From contig CADARU010000010.1 in assembly GCA_902790415.1 (NCBI GenBank), forward strand, positions 1 to 49,413: a stretch of 49,413 nt of DNA, written 5' to 3'. Under the pieces are notes generated by a model. The model made no database searches, was not told where the DNA came from, and saw only the letters and a program-made list of their open reading frames with translations. The DNA is from an uncultured Pseudomonadota bacterium. GTDB taxonomy: Bacteria > Pseudomonadota > Alphaproteobacteria > Rs-D84. The position numbers and the translations under genes are program-made. Shown one piece after another: positions 25,167-32,901 of this stretch (its first letter is position 1; each line of letters starts with the position of its first letter).

Positions 25167-26318
25167 TTATTTCTTGATTGTATGAATTATATCGTCCGCG
25201 ATAATTTGACTGGCCACACCATCGGGGCGAACCCATAATTTATCCGCGCCACGTAATTCGGCAATCATTTTTGCACGATTGGCCGGCAAAACAATTATAT
25301 CTAATGCGTTTATAATATTGTCTGCGGTTGCCTTGTCGCCCAAAAATTCCGGGTACACGCCCCGATTTAATAAAATATTAACCAACGAAACCCAACGAAC
25401 GTTTATCAAGCAATGACCAATCCATGTTGTTATCATATTCATTTTATAAACAACTATTGTTGGTACGTGTAACATGGCCAATTCTGCCGAAACGGTGCCA
25501 CTGGCCACAATGGCGACATAGGTTTTACGATACAAATCGTAACGTTTGTTTCCCGGAACAATTTCGGGTTTTACCGCCCATGTTTTTATATGTTCACGAA
25601 CATATTCCGCGGTTGTTTCAACCACAGGTATCGCAAATTTATACCCCATATATCCGCACGAAGAAATCGTTTCGGCAACACGTTTAAAAACCGGCATTAG
25701 TTTTTTTACCTCGTTCATACGGCTGCCCGGGACAAAAGTTATTATTTTTTCGTTATTTTGCTCTTGTTTTGATGTGCCCCCCGAACCAATCAAAGTTTCC
25801 GCCACAGGGTGCCCAACCGCAATTGTATCCAACCCGTATTTTGTAAAGTAAGGTATTTCAAAATCAAAGAAAGCATACAATTTATCAAATGTGGCTGCGT
25901 ACTTTTTTGCGCGTCCTGGTCGCCATGCCCACACCTGGGGCGCAACAATATGATGGAAACGCAAACCGGCCGCAATCATTTTTTTACCCGCAGCGGTTTT
26001 ACGTAATTCTTTTATAACAGATTTTGCAAACCCCGGCGAATCTATTGTCAAAACCATATCAGGATTATATTGTATTATTGCCTGAACTGTTTCACGAATT
26101 CTGCGTGTTAATGTGCGCACATTTAGCAAAACCTCTATGATTCCCATAACAGACAAATCAGAAATAGGGAACAATGTTTTAAAACCGCATGCCTGCATCT
26201 CTGCGCCACCAATTCCGGCAAAATCAACCCCCGGCAGATGTCGCATCACACGTGCGCCCAACACATCGCCGGAAACCTCGCCGGCAATAATAAAAATTTT
26301 TGGTTGTTTATTCGGCAT
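25167..26318 (-). CDS. lpxB: Lipid-A-disaccharide synthase
   Basis: LpxB condenses UDP-2,3-diacylglucosamine with lipid X to form the lipid A disaccharide at the inner membrane. The product has 383 residues, the usual length. Family segments include IFIIAGEVSGDVLGARVM at the N-terminus, FAGIGGAEMQACG, MVLTIDSPGFAKS, APQVWAWRPGRAKKYA, FVPGSRMNEV and VASGTVSAELAMLHVPTIVVYKMN. The ATG at 26318 is preferred over an in-frame GTG at 26339 because it fits the conserved N-terminus. It overlaps the end of lpxA, a typical coupled pair. Confidence 0.96.
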   Translation of the reverse strand: MPNKQPKIFIIAGEVSGDVLGARVMRHLPGVDFAGIGGAEMQACGFKTLFPISDLSVMGIIEVLLNVRTLTRRIRETVQAIIQYNPDMVLTIDSPGFAKSVIKELRKTAAGKKMIAAGLRFHHIVAPQVWAWRPGRAKKYAATFDKLYAFFDFEIPYFTKYGLDTIAVGHPVAETLIGSGGTSKQEQNNEKIITFVPGSRMNEVKKLMPVFKRVAETISSCGYMGYKFAIPVVETTAEYVREHIKTWAVKPEIVPGNKRYDLYRKTYVAIVASGTVSAELAMLHVPTIVVYKMNMITTWIGHCLINVRWVSLVNILLNRGVYPEFLGDKATADNIINALDIIVLPANRAKMIAELRGADKLWVRPDGVASQIIADDIIHTIKK

Positions 26319-27111
26319 TAGATGAAGTTCCAATTCCACGTTTAGAACGATTTTCTATAAAATCGATAGCATCCATCGCATATTTATTATTCTTAACTTC
26401 TTTACGAACCCGATTCAAACGTTCTTCGACCGTTCCTTCTTTATCACGAAAAACCGCCGAATATACCGCATGAATTGCATGCATATCTTCATTTGTAAAC
26501 CCATGGCGCATCAAACCAACACGATTTATCGTTCGATATGTCGCACGCGCACCATCATATATCGCATAAGGCAATATGTCATTAGGAACCCCTGACATGC
26601 CACCAATAAACGCGTTACGCCCAATACGCGCAAACTGTAAAACCATTACACCACCGGACAAAATGGCGTAATCTTCAACCTCTACATGGCCGGCAACCTG
26701 GACCAAATTGGACATAACAACGTTGTTACCAATTTTGCAATCGTGCCCGACATGCGCATTAACCATAATTTGACAATCATCACCAATAACTGTTCCATCA
26801 GATGCCGGTGTTCCAGAATGAATTGTAACATATTCACGAATACGACAACGTTTGCCAATGCGCAATCCGGTCATTGCAGATTCTTCTTGGAATTTTAAAT
26901 CTTGGCTCATAACACCCAAAACCGCGAAAGGATATACAATAGAATCATCACCAATAGATGTTTTTCCATCTATCACAACATGGGATACCAATTCAACCCG
27001 GTCCCCCAAAACGACATTGGGTCCAACGATACAAAACGGACCAATTTTACAATCTTGACCCAAGACCGCGCCATCATGAATAATCGCACTAGGATGTATA
27101 ACACTTGCCAT
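26308..27111 (-). CDS. lpxA: UDP-N-acetylglucosamine O-acyltransferase
   Basis: LpxA performs the first acylation of lipid A synthesis using acyl-ACP. The 267-residue protein begins with left-handed beta-helix hexapeptide repeats (HPSAIIHDGAVLG, IGPFCIVGPNVVLGD). It contains the active-site region VNAHVGHDCKIGNNVVMSN with the catalytic His, and GGMSGVPNDILPYAIYDG. It ends in the C-terminal helical domain. GGGGTAAAGAA precedes the ATG. With lpxB it shows that the organism makes lipid A. fabZ and lpxD are not adjacent. Confidence 0.96.
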   Translation of the reverse strand: MASVIHPSAIIHDGAVLGQDCKIGPFCIVGPNVVLGDRVELVSHVVIDGKTSIGDDSIVYPFAVLGVMSQDLKFQEESAMTGLRIGKRCRIREYVTIHSGTPASDGTVIGDDCQIMVNAHVGHDCKIGNNVVMSNLVQVAGHVEVEDYAILSGGVMVLQFARIGRNAFIGGMSGVPNDILPYAIYDGARATYRTINRVGLMRHGFTNEDMHAIHAVYSAVFRDKEGTVEERLNRVRKEVKNNKYAMDAIDFIENRSKRGIGTSSNAE

Positions 27112-27193
27112 TTCTTTACCCCATATTCTAAGTAATTATCGTGTACAATATACATCAAAGCGCAGAATATTGCTATTCAGCAAATATAACAAA

Positions 27194-28213
27194 TTATAAC
27201 AAGCCCCTAATAACTGACATACGCTTGTTTGACGGTGAAACAGAAATCTGTAACAGGCCCAACACAGATATTGTCGGCACAGAAATCAAAACCCCAAACA
27301 ATACCAACAACAATGCGCAAAAGAAATCGGCTATATTTTTATCGGTTTCCTTTAAATGCCACACAGACAGGGCGCTTAACCCCCATACCATCGCAATTGT
27401 TGCCAAAAACATCGGAACCGCTTCGGTTAAAACGAACAAAACCGCACACAAGGTCGCGACAAAACGCAACAACCATTTTATTTTTATAAATGCACTGTGA
27501 TGTATTTTTTCACGCGCACGTACAATTTTTAATGCCACCGTTACAGAAAACACAGCGCCAGTCAGCAAAACCCACAACAAATGCCATGGCGTTAAATTCC
27601 CCAGTTGCCCAAATCTAAAATATTCCGGTTGCATTAAAACCGCGGTCATAACCAACAATATACAGGTCAACAAAAACGCCATTGGCATATCGCGGCGCAA
27701 CCATTTGCGCCCAACAAACAAACCTGCCAAGACAGATGAAACTTGTAACACAGGCCCCCACCAATTCAACGTATCGCTTAACCCCACAGGTATCAACACC
27801 AAACACGCAACCAATATATTTACAATCCATTTTTTTCTGCGCGTAACATTTGACGTACCATACCATAACGGCAAGGAAACGTCTTTTGTTCTAAACCCGA
27901 TAAACATACCCGACACAAACAATAACACTGCCGAAAGCCAAGGCAATACAGACACCCCATCACGCAGCACCGAATAATTCCCCCCCATCAACACAAACCA
28001 CACAACGACCATAACAACGGTCCAAAATGATGCACGTGGCCAAGAAAGATATTTATTTAGGTTTGCTTTTTCTTTATATGTACGACCAAACCAAAACGCC
28101 GCCACAAAAATCGGCAAACACAATAATGCGTTCCACAAAAAAGCCGGCGCAACCAATGCCGCATTGTTAAATGCGCTGATTGCACTGGGGACAACTGTAA
28201 TATCTTCAAACAT
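27194..28213 (-). CDS. Multi-pass membrane protein of unknown function
   Basis: The 339-residue protein has about nine or ten predicted transmembrane helices, for example FLWNALLCLPIFVAAFWFG, WTVVMVVVWFVLMGG, WLSAVLLFVSGMFIGF, IVNILVACLVLIPVGL, LLVMTAVLM and LLWVLLTGAVFSVTVAL. The loops are basic, and no motif or family was recognised. AAAAGGCAAG precedes the ATG at 28213. It lies upstream of lpxA on the same strand with an 82-base gap that contains lpxA's ribosome site, so it could share a transcript with lpxA-lpxB. A role in envelope transport is possible but unproven. Confidence 0.82.
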   Translation of the reverse strand: MFEDITVVPSAISAFNNAALVAPAFLWNALLCLPIFVAAFWFGRTYKEKANLNKYLSWPRASFWTVVMVVVWFVLMGGNYSVLRDGVSVLPWLSAVLLFVSGMFIGFRTKDVSLPLWYGTSNVTRRKKWIVNILVACLVLIPVGLSDTLNWWGPVLQVSSVLAGLFVGRKWLRRDMPMAFLLTCILLVMTAVLMQPEYFRFGQLGNLTPWHLLWVLLTGAVFSVTVALKIVRAREKIHHSAFIKIKWLLRFVATLCAVLFVLTEAVPMFLATIAMVWGLSALSVWHLKETDKNIADFFCALLLVLFGVLISVPTISVLGLLQISVSPSNKRMSVIRGLL

Positions 28214-28217
28214 AAAC

Positions 28218-28245
28218 TTGCCTTTTGTTTTTGTTGGATTATGAT
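28218..28245 (+). promoter_or_regulatory. Predicted promoter giving a leaderless message for the methyltransferase
   Basis: TTGCCT (28218-28223) and TATGAT (28240-28245) are separated by 16 bases. The ATG at 28252 begins 6 bases after the -10, where transcription should start. No ribosome site precedes it. Confidence 0.5.
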
Positions 28246-28251
28246 ATAGGT

Positions 28252-28935
28252 ATGCCAGAAAAACAAGAAATTTTTACCATAATGGGTGGACGCGTAAAAA
28301 TGCACCGCGGAATTTACAACCCAACATCCGATGCAGTATGGTTGGCATCGTTTGTTAACGGACATCCAAAAACCGCACTGGATATCGGAATCGGGACCGG
28401 TGGTGTCGCATTGTGCATAATGGCACGACACCCAAATTTAAAAATGACCGGTTTGGATATTTCCCCAGATATGCTAGATGCGTGCGCATCAAATGCCAAA
28501 CTAAACAACAAAGACATAGAACTAATAAACACAGATATTTTATCTTGGCACACATCACGAACATTTGATTTGGTTGTTTCGAATCCACCGTATTTCAAAG
28601 GCACCCCGGCAACGCATAACGCACACCATAACGCAAATCTAACCCAATGGACAAAAAAGTGCCTGGCGCGTGTCCGCCCAAACGGAACCTTTGCAACTAT
28701 TGTTGATGCCGGCGCAATGGCGGAAGTACTAGGTGCAATCTCTGAAAAATGTGGTAATATTGTTATATTTCCACTGTTTAGTAATAAAAAAACCGCAGAA
28801 AGGGTTTTGATTTCTGGGCGGGTTGGTCAAAAACCACACACAAAATTATATTCTGGTCTAAACATGAATTGCGATGCGATATTACGCGATGGCTTGACTA
28901 TTGATGAATATTTGGCTATGCTAACAACGTTATGA
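28252..28935 (+). CDS. N6-adenine-type methyltransferase (TrmN6/YfiC-like)
   Basis: The 227-residue protein has a class I SAM-binding fold: ALDIGIGTGGVALCIMA (motif I), MTGLDISPDML, and the catalytic NPPY in VVSNPPYFKGT, which marks methylation of an exocyclic amino group. The N-terminus HRGIYNPTSDAVWLASF matches the substrate-binding start of TrmN6-type enzymes that modify A37 of tRNA-Val; several relatives carry the equivalent G-YR-x-x-D-A-x-L-L-A pattern. A tRNA substrate is inferred. The stop overlaps the next start (ATGA), coupling it to the M23 gene. Confidence 0.85.
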   Translation: MPEKQEIFTIMGGRVKMHRGIYNPTSDAVWLASFVNGHPKTALDIGIGTGGVALCIMARHPNLKMTGLDISPDMLDACASNAKLNNKDIELINTDILSWHTSRTFDLVVSNPPYFKGTPATHNAHHNANLTQWTKKCLARVRPNGTFATIVDAGAMAEVLGAISEKCGNIVIFPLFSNKKTAERVLISGRVGQKPHTKLYSGLNMNCDAILRDGLTIDEYLAMLTTL

Positions 28936-30164
28936 TAAATTTTATAACAAAATATTTTACGTCCCTGTGGGCATTTATCACATCACCATTTCGTGCCATA
29001 TGGCGCGTTATTTCACGTATTTTTCCACCACGTGAATTTACCGTTATGGATATTCCACGCGGGAACGTGTACACTTTTCAGCAATCCAGTTTTTGGCGTT
29101 TCACCAAATTTTGCGCAAAAATAGGTTTGTTTATCTGGGCATCTTGGTCAACATACGTATTTGTTTATCATCGTCCAATGTTACAGAAAAGAACCACCCA
29201 GTTAGAGCAGATGCGCCAAAAATATTCTATGCACATGACGGATTTGCAAACATATCTGGGCAAATATAATGAATTAACCAAGAATATCAGTGTTATTGAC
29301 GACAAACTGCTAAAAGACAAAAAATTAACCGATGTACAAAAAGAAGACCTGTTAAATGAACGGTTAAAAACATGGGGCGAATTGGACTTTCTAAAAACCC
29401 GTATAACAGAAATGTTTACCGATGAAGATTATTTGCCGGAATATTCAAAAATGTCTGATTTGGCCATAGAATATGAAATGGTGCGGGCAGTTCAAAAAAT
29501 CGTAGATGCAGATAACAAGATTATGGAATCTGTATCGAAATTAACATCCGATGGATTGGATGAATTAAACAGTGAACTAAAACGCATTAACGGGACACTT
29601 ATCGCGTTGGGGCTGGACCGCGGGGAACTGGTCAAAAAGGCAAACAAATATTCAAATCATTTGGTTGGTGCGGTATTTAATCCACTGGAATTGGATAAGA
29701 AATTGGATGAAAAATACCAAAAATTGGCCGACAGGTTAGAATTATGGAACGGTCTAAGCAAACTGAAACGCATTTTACCGTTGGGGGCACCGGTTCGCGA
29801 TGTGCGTATAACGTCTAAATTTGGTATGCGTAACGACCCATTTAACGGCACACGCAAACAACACAAAGGCGTGGATTTTGCCGGTAAAATTGGTACAGAG
29901 TTAATGGCGGTTGCACCGGGCCGCGTAATTTCGGCCGGCGAACGCAGTGGATATGGCACAACTGTTGAAATCGACCATGGTTTAGGTTTCACAACCTTGT
30001 ATGCCCATATGTCAAAAATAATGGTATCGCGTGGTGATTGGGTACGTCCAGGGACTATTGTTGGACTGGGTGGGTCTTCGGGACGCTCAACCGGACCACA
30101 TTTACACTATGAAATCAGATATAAAGGTAATCCGTTTGACCCAGAAAAATTTGTAAAGGAATAG
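28932..30164 (+). CDS. M23 family murein endopeptidase with membrane anchor and coiled coil
   Basis: The 410-residue protein has a basic N-terminus, one transmembrane helix at about residues 60-78 (FCAKIGLFIWASWSTYVFVY) and a periplasmic helical region (about 90-270). A C-terminal LytM/M23 domain follows, with ITSKFGMRNDPF, zinc ligands in HKGVDFAG and HLHYEIRY, and TTLYAHMSKIMVSRGDWV. M23 enzymes cut peptide cross-links of peptidoglycan. The order M23 then bactofilin is a known pairing in Proteobacteria, where bactofilin scaffolds position the enzyme. The start overlaps the upstream stop. Confidence 0.93.
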   Translation: MINFITKYFTSLWAFITSPFRAIWRVISRIFPPREFTVMDIPRGNVYTFQQSSFWRFTKFCAKIGLFIWASWSTYVFVYHRPMLQKRTTQLEQMRQKYSMHMTDLQTYLGKYNELTKNISVIDDKLLKDKKLTDVQKEDLLNERLKTWGELDFLKTRITEMFTDEDYLPEYSKMSDLAIEYEMVRAVQKIVDADNKIMESVSKLTSDGLDELNSELKRINGTLIALGLDRGELVKKANKYSNHLVGAVFNPLELDKKLDEKYQKLADRLELWNGLSKLKRILPLGAPVRDVRITSKFGMRNDPFNGTRKQHKGVDFAGKIGTELMAVAPGRVISAGERSGYGTTVEIDHGLGFTTLYAHMSKIMVSRGDWVRPGTIVGLGGSSGRSTGPHLHYEIRYKGNPFDPEKFVKE

Positions 30165-30168
30165 AAAG

Positions 30169-30522
30169 ATGTTGGCATTCACAGACGCAGACAAAAAAAC
30201 TTCACCCACCATTATCGGGGCAGGGTGCAAATTAACCGGCGACATAAAAACAGACCACAGTGTCCAAATCCATGGGCATGTCGTTGGTGATATTAACGCC
30301 GAAACCGTTGTTATCGGACGTGGCGGTATCGTAGAAGGCAAAATTATCGCGAGCAGTTTGTTTTTACATGGTACGTTGGACGGTCCCGCAACGGTTGATG
30401 TTGCAAATGTGTTTAGTCATGCGCAAATGACAGGTGTGCTGTCTTATCGCACATTAAACATAACCGCCAACACCGGACTGGAATGTAAATTGGCAAAACG
30501 TAAAGATACCAAGGACAAATAA
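30169..30522 (+). CDS. Bactofilin-family polymer-forming protein
   Basis: The 117-residue bactofilin consists of a short N-terminal tail, a right-handed beta-helix core with repeating strands (TIIGAGCKLTGDIKTDHSV, QIHGHVVGDINAETVVIG, GGIVEGKIIASSLFLHG) and a short C-terminal tail. Such proteins polymerise into membrane-associated filaments that localise cell-wall enzymes. It starts 4 bases after the M23 stop, with AAAGGAATAG as ribosome site, so the two probably act together in shape control. Confidence 0.95.
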   Translation: MLAFTDADKKTSPTIIGAGCKLTGDIKTDHSVQIHGHVVGDINAETVVIGRGGIVEGKIIASSLFLHGTLDGPATVDVANVFSHAQMTGVLSYRTLNITANTGLECKLAKRKDTKDK

Positions 30523-30523
30523 A

Positions 30524-30970
30524 ATGAATAAAACAATAGAAAAAGTTTTCATCGCCGCCGACCATCGTGGGGTAGGGTTAAAATTATATTTAATTGAAAT
30601 GCTTAGTGCCGCCGGATATAACGTTGTAAATTTAGGAACTGACGACTTAAATACACCGGTTGATTTCCCAGATGTTGCAAAAACATTGGCGGACGCAATG
30701 ATTGACGAACCTGAAACACGTGGCATATTGGTCTGTGGTACGGGTGCCGGGGTACAAATTGCCGCAAATCGCTATCGCCACATTCGTGCATCGCGTTGTG
30801 ACCGTCCGGACCAGGCGCGTGATGACCGCTTTCATGATGATATAAACGTTTTGGCATTAGGTGCGGATGATATAGATATAGAAATGGCATTTATGTGTGC
30901 CCAGGCATTTTTAGAAAGTCCATTTGATAACTGTGAAAAACGCCGCCGCAGGATAGAAAAGATATCATAG
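30524..30970 (+). CDS. rpiB: Ribose-5-phosphate isomerase B
   Basis: RpiB interconverts ribose-5-phosphate and ribulose-5-phosphate. The 148-residue protein shows FIAADHRGVGLKLYL, NLGTDD, the active-site Cys loop GILVCGTGAGVQIAANR and ARDDRFHDDINVLALGADD. It starts one base after the bactofilin stop, with an AAGGACAAATAA region as ribosome site, placing it in the same operon as the methyltransferase, M23 and bactofilin genes. Confidence 0.96.
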   Translation: MNKTIEKVFIAADHRGVGLKLYLIEMLSAAGYNVVNLGTDDLNTPVDFPDVAKTLADAMIDEPETRGILVCGTGAGVQIAANRYRHIRASRCDRPDQARDDRFHDDINVLALGADDIDIEMAFMCAQAFLESPFDNCEKRRRRIEKIS

Positions 30971-30981
30971 AGGATAAAAAA

Positions 30982-31422
30982 ATGGAAAAATACGTCATTT
31001 TACAAAACTTTGCTACAACCAGTGATGGTCGCCCAACACAAATAAACCTTGGAAAAGCATCAGAAGAATTTCAAAAGAAAATTTTAGAATTCTTTCGTGG
31101 TTGTGAAATAAAGGACGACGGAAACCGTTGCTTTTTTGAGTTATTTTATAATTCCAATATCGCATTAACCACAGAACTATCTCTTTGTTTGGGACCAAGA
31201 AAACAAGTTGCAGTAGAATGGAAACCTTGCGCTGCGGTCAACAAAGCAAAAAAAGACGAAATGGTGATCGTTGTAAACCCATCACCAAAAAGTTCAGATT
31301 GTGTCGTATCACACAAACACGATTGCCCATTATGCATTGCGGCCGGACAGTGTACATCTCCACTTATAAAGAAATATATTGGTCAAGTTTTCTTTCCAAC
31401 CAAATACTGCAAACAAAAATAA
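30982..31422 (+). CDS. Small Cys-containing protein of unknown function
   Basis: The 146-residue protein has no signal peptide and no recognised domain. Its C-terminal half has closely spaced Cys and His (VVSHKHDCPLCIAAGQCTS, then FPTKYCKQK) that could bind a metal. GAGG precedes the ATG at 30982, 11 bases after rpiB, so it is probably the last gene of that operon, ahead of a strong terminator. Codon use is more AT-rich than rpiB, so it may be a later addition. Confidence 0.75.
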   Translation: MEKYVILQNFATTSDGRPTQINLGKASEEFQKKILEFFRGCEIKDDGNRCFFELFYNSNIALTTELSLCLGPRKQVAVEWKPCAAVNKAKKDEMVIVVNPSPKSSDCVVSHKHDCPLCIAAGQCTSPLIKKYIGQVFFPTKYCKQK

Positions 31423-31425
31423 AAA

Positions 31426-31450
31426 ACCGCCCGTTTGGGCGGTGTTTTTA
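31426..31450 (+). terminator. Rho-independent terminator of the methyltransferase-M23-bactofilin-rpiB operon
   Basis: The stem ACCGCCC-gttt-GGGCGGT (31426-31443) is followed by GTTTTTA and preceded by an A tract, so it may also work for the convergent gene at 31482. Confidence 0.88.
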
Positions 31451-31481
31451 CTTTAATTAGCGTTTTTCATATAACCAAACG

Positions 31482-32177
31482 TTAGTGTGTAACAGCTGCC
31501 AAACTTTTACATTTCACCAATAAATTTGTTGGCAAAGAAGCTTCTTCAAACACATCCAAAACACGTTTTGCATCTTTGATTTTATCTGAATCTTCTGCTT
31601 CTAAACGACCTTCAATTACCGCGGTTGCAAATTTTTCATGCTTTTTACCGACACGATATGTAGAATATTGCTGTTCATTAACCAACATATCAAAATAAGC
31701 TCTATCCGCCTTTGACATACTTCTCACTATCTTATAGTCTGGATGCCCAAACGTGATACGATTAACCGCCTGAGATATCACACAACGCGATCTTTTCCAA
31801 TACAACATACCAACAATCGTAGTTTCAGAACGTGGTAAGTCATCAGACGCGACTAAAAAGGCCGCATACGGGACCGCACCCATTACAGTGGCCATAGGCA
31901 CCAACACATCATAATTCGAGGCAGATCCTGACAAATAATCCACCAAAACCGCAAATGCAATATAGGCAGCTGGAATACCCACGAATCCAGAAGCCTTGCC
32001 GATATAAGAAAGCGCCTTTTCACGCATATAACGCTTTTCACCTATATGTTTTTTGATATTTTCATCAATAGATCTTTCCCAAGATTCTATTTCCTGTTTA
32101 TCTAAACTAAAATCCCCGGCTACTTCATACTGATTCTTTACTTTGGTTACACCAGGAAACAATTTTTTTTCTGACAT
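31482..32177 (-). CDS. Two-helix membrane protein of unknown function
   Basis: The 231-residue protein has a soluble charged N-terminus of about 60 residues, two adjacent hydrophobic helices (about 64-86, GFVGIPAAYIAFAVLVDYLS, and 90-110, LVPMATVMGAVPYAAFLVAS) and a soluble C-terminal half. No motif was recognised. AAAGGATAAAAA precedes the ATG, and a good promoter lies upstream at 32209-32236. It is flanked by other accessory genes. Confidence 0.72.
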   Translation of the reverse strand: MSEKKLFPGVTKVKNQYEVAGDFSLDKQEIESWERSIDENIKKHIGEKRYMREKALSYIGKASGFVGIPAAYIAFAVLVDYLSGSASNYDVLVPMATVMGAVPYAAFLVASDDLPRSETTIVGMLYWKRSRCVISQAVNRITFGHPDYKIVRSMSKADRAYFDMLVNEQQYSTYRVGKKHEKFATAVIEGRLEAEDSDKIKDAKRVLDVFEEASLPTNLLVKCKSLAAVTH

Positions 32178-32208
32178 TTTTTATCCTTTATTTGTTGTTC
32201 ATATACGA

Positions 32209-32236
32209 TATATAGCACAAATTATATAATTGTCAA
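32209..32236 (-). promoter_or_regulatory. Predicted promoter of the two-helix membrane protein gene
   Basis: On the minus strand a perfect TTGACA (32236-32231) and TATATA (32214-32209) are separated by 16 bases, about 30 bases before the ATG at 32177. Confidence 0.55.
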
Positions 32237-32260
32237 GTATTTTGTTATAAAAAAGAAAAC

Positions 32261-32322
32261 ACCGCCCATCTGCTTTCGCTGTACCACAGCAAGATTGCCA
32301 ACCAGGGCGGTTTGTTTTTTTA
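32261..32322. terminator. Terminator-like hairpin with an elongated structured loop
   Basis: Outer arms ACCGCCC (32261-32267) and GGGCGGT (32305-32311) are followed by GTTTTTTT. The loop is 37 bases and contains an inner hairpin GCTGT-acc-ACAGC (32278-32290). The flanks ATCTG and CAG match the compact terminator at 36481-36500, so an insertion into a terminator loop is possible. On the minus strand the A tract gives T after the stem, so it could end the ankyrin gene. Confidence 0.6.
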
Positions 32323-32359
32323 TTTAAACCACGGCTTTATTTACGACTGTTTTTTTCCC

Positions 32360-32707
32360 TCATAATCTGTGTGCGTCGGCAATTTTATCAGCAACTACAA
32401 CACCAGATAACTTCCTAGTGGCATGACGTAGCCGATCTAGTCGTTCATTGATTTCGGCTTTTAGTGCTTGTCTTTCATCCTCTTCTACGGCTGCATCTTT
32501 TTTCTCCACGAGAAGGCGCGTATCCGCACCAGATTTGATAAGTAATTTTGCAACGTCTTCATTATCTCTAATAACAGCACACATCAAAGGTGTAACACCA
32601 TCATTATCTCTTGCATTTACATCCGCACCGGCTTCCAAGATATCTCTGATAAGTCCAATCTTTTTCTCGTTTACAGCAGAGAATAACATTTCATCTGTTT
32701 GGGTCAT
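32360..32707 (-). CDS. Ankyrin-repeat protein
   Basis: The 115-residue protein has two ankyrin-like repeats: DEMLFSAVNEKKIGLIRDIL-EAGADVNARDNDG and VTPLMCAVIRDNEDVAKLLI-KSGADTRLL, with the TPLM hallmark. A charged helical tail of about 50 residues follows. Ankyrin repeats bind proteins; in intracellular or host-associated bacteria such proteins are often effectors, but short cytoplasmic ones are also common. There is no signal peptide. AAGGAG lies before the ATG. Confidence 0.85.
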   Translation of the reverse strand: MTQTDEMLFSAVNEKKIGLIRDILEAGADVNARDNDGVTPLMCAVIRDNEDVAKLLIKSGADTRLLVEKKDAAVEEDERQALKAEINERLDRLRHATRKLSGVVVADKIADAHRL

Positions 32708-32849
32708 TTTTATTTTCTCCTTGTTCTTGTCAGGCTAATTATACCACAGAACAAAGGGAAACGCAAAAAAATATTATGCAAAAAAAAGTGGCGTTTTTAT
32801 ATCGTTCTTTTTTTACATTATTTTCCAACCTTCTTATAAAACAAAAAAA

Positions 32850-32871
32850 ACACCGCACAAACGAGCGGTGT
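32850..32871 (-). terminator. Rho-independent terminator of leuS
   Basis: The stem ACACCGC (32850-32856) pairs with GCGGTGT (32865-32871). On the minus strand it is followed by a run of eight T, 31 bases after the leuS stop. Confidence 0.85.
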
Positions 32872-32901
32872 TTTCACTAACCACTAACAACTATCCACTA
32901 A

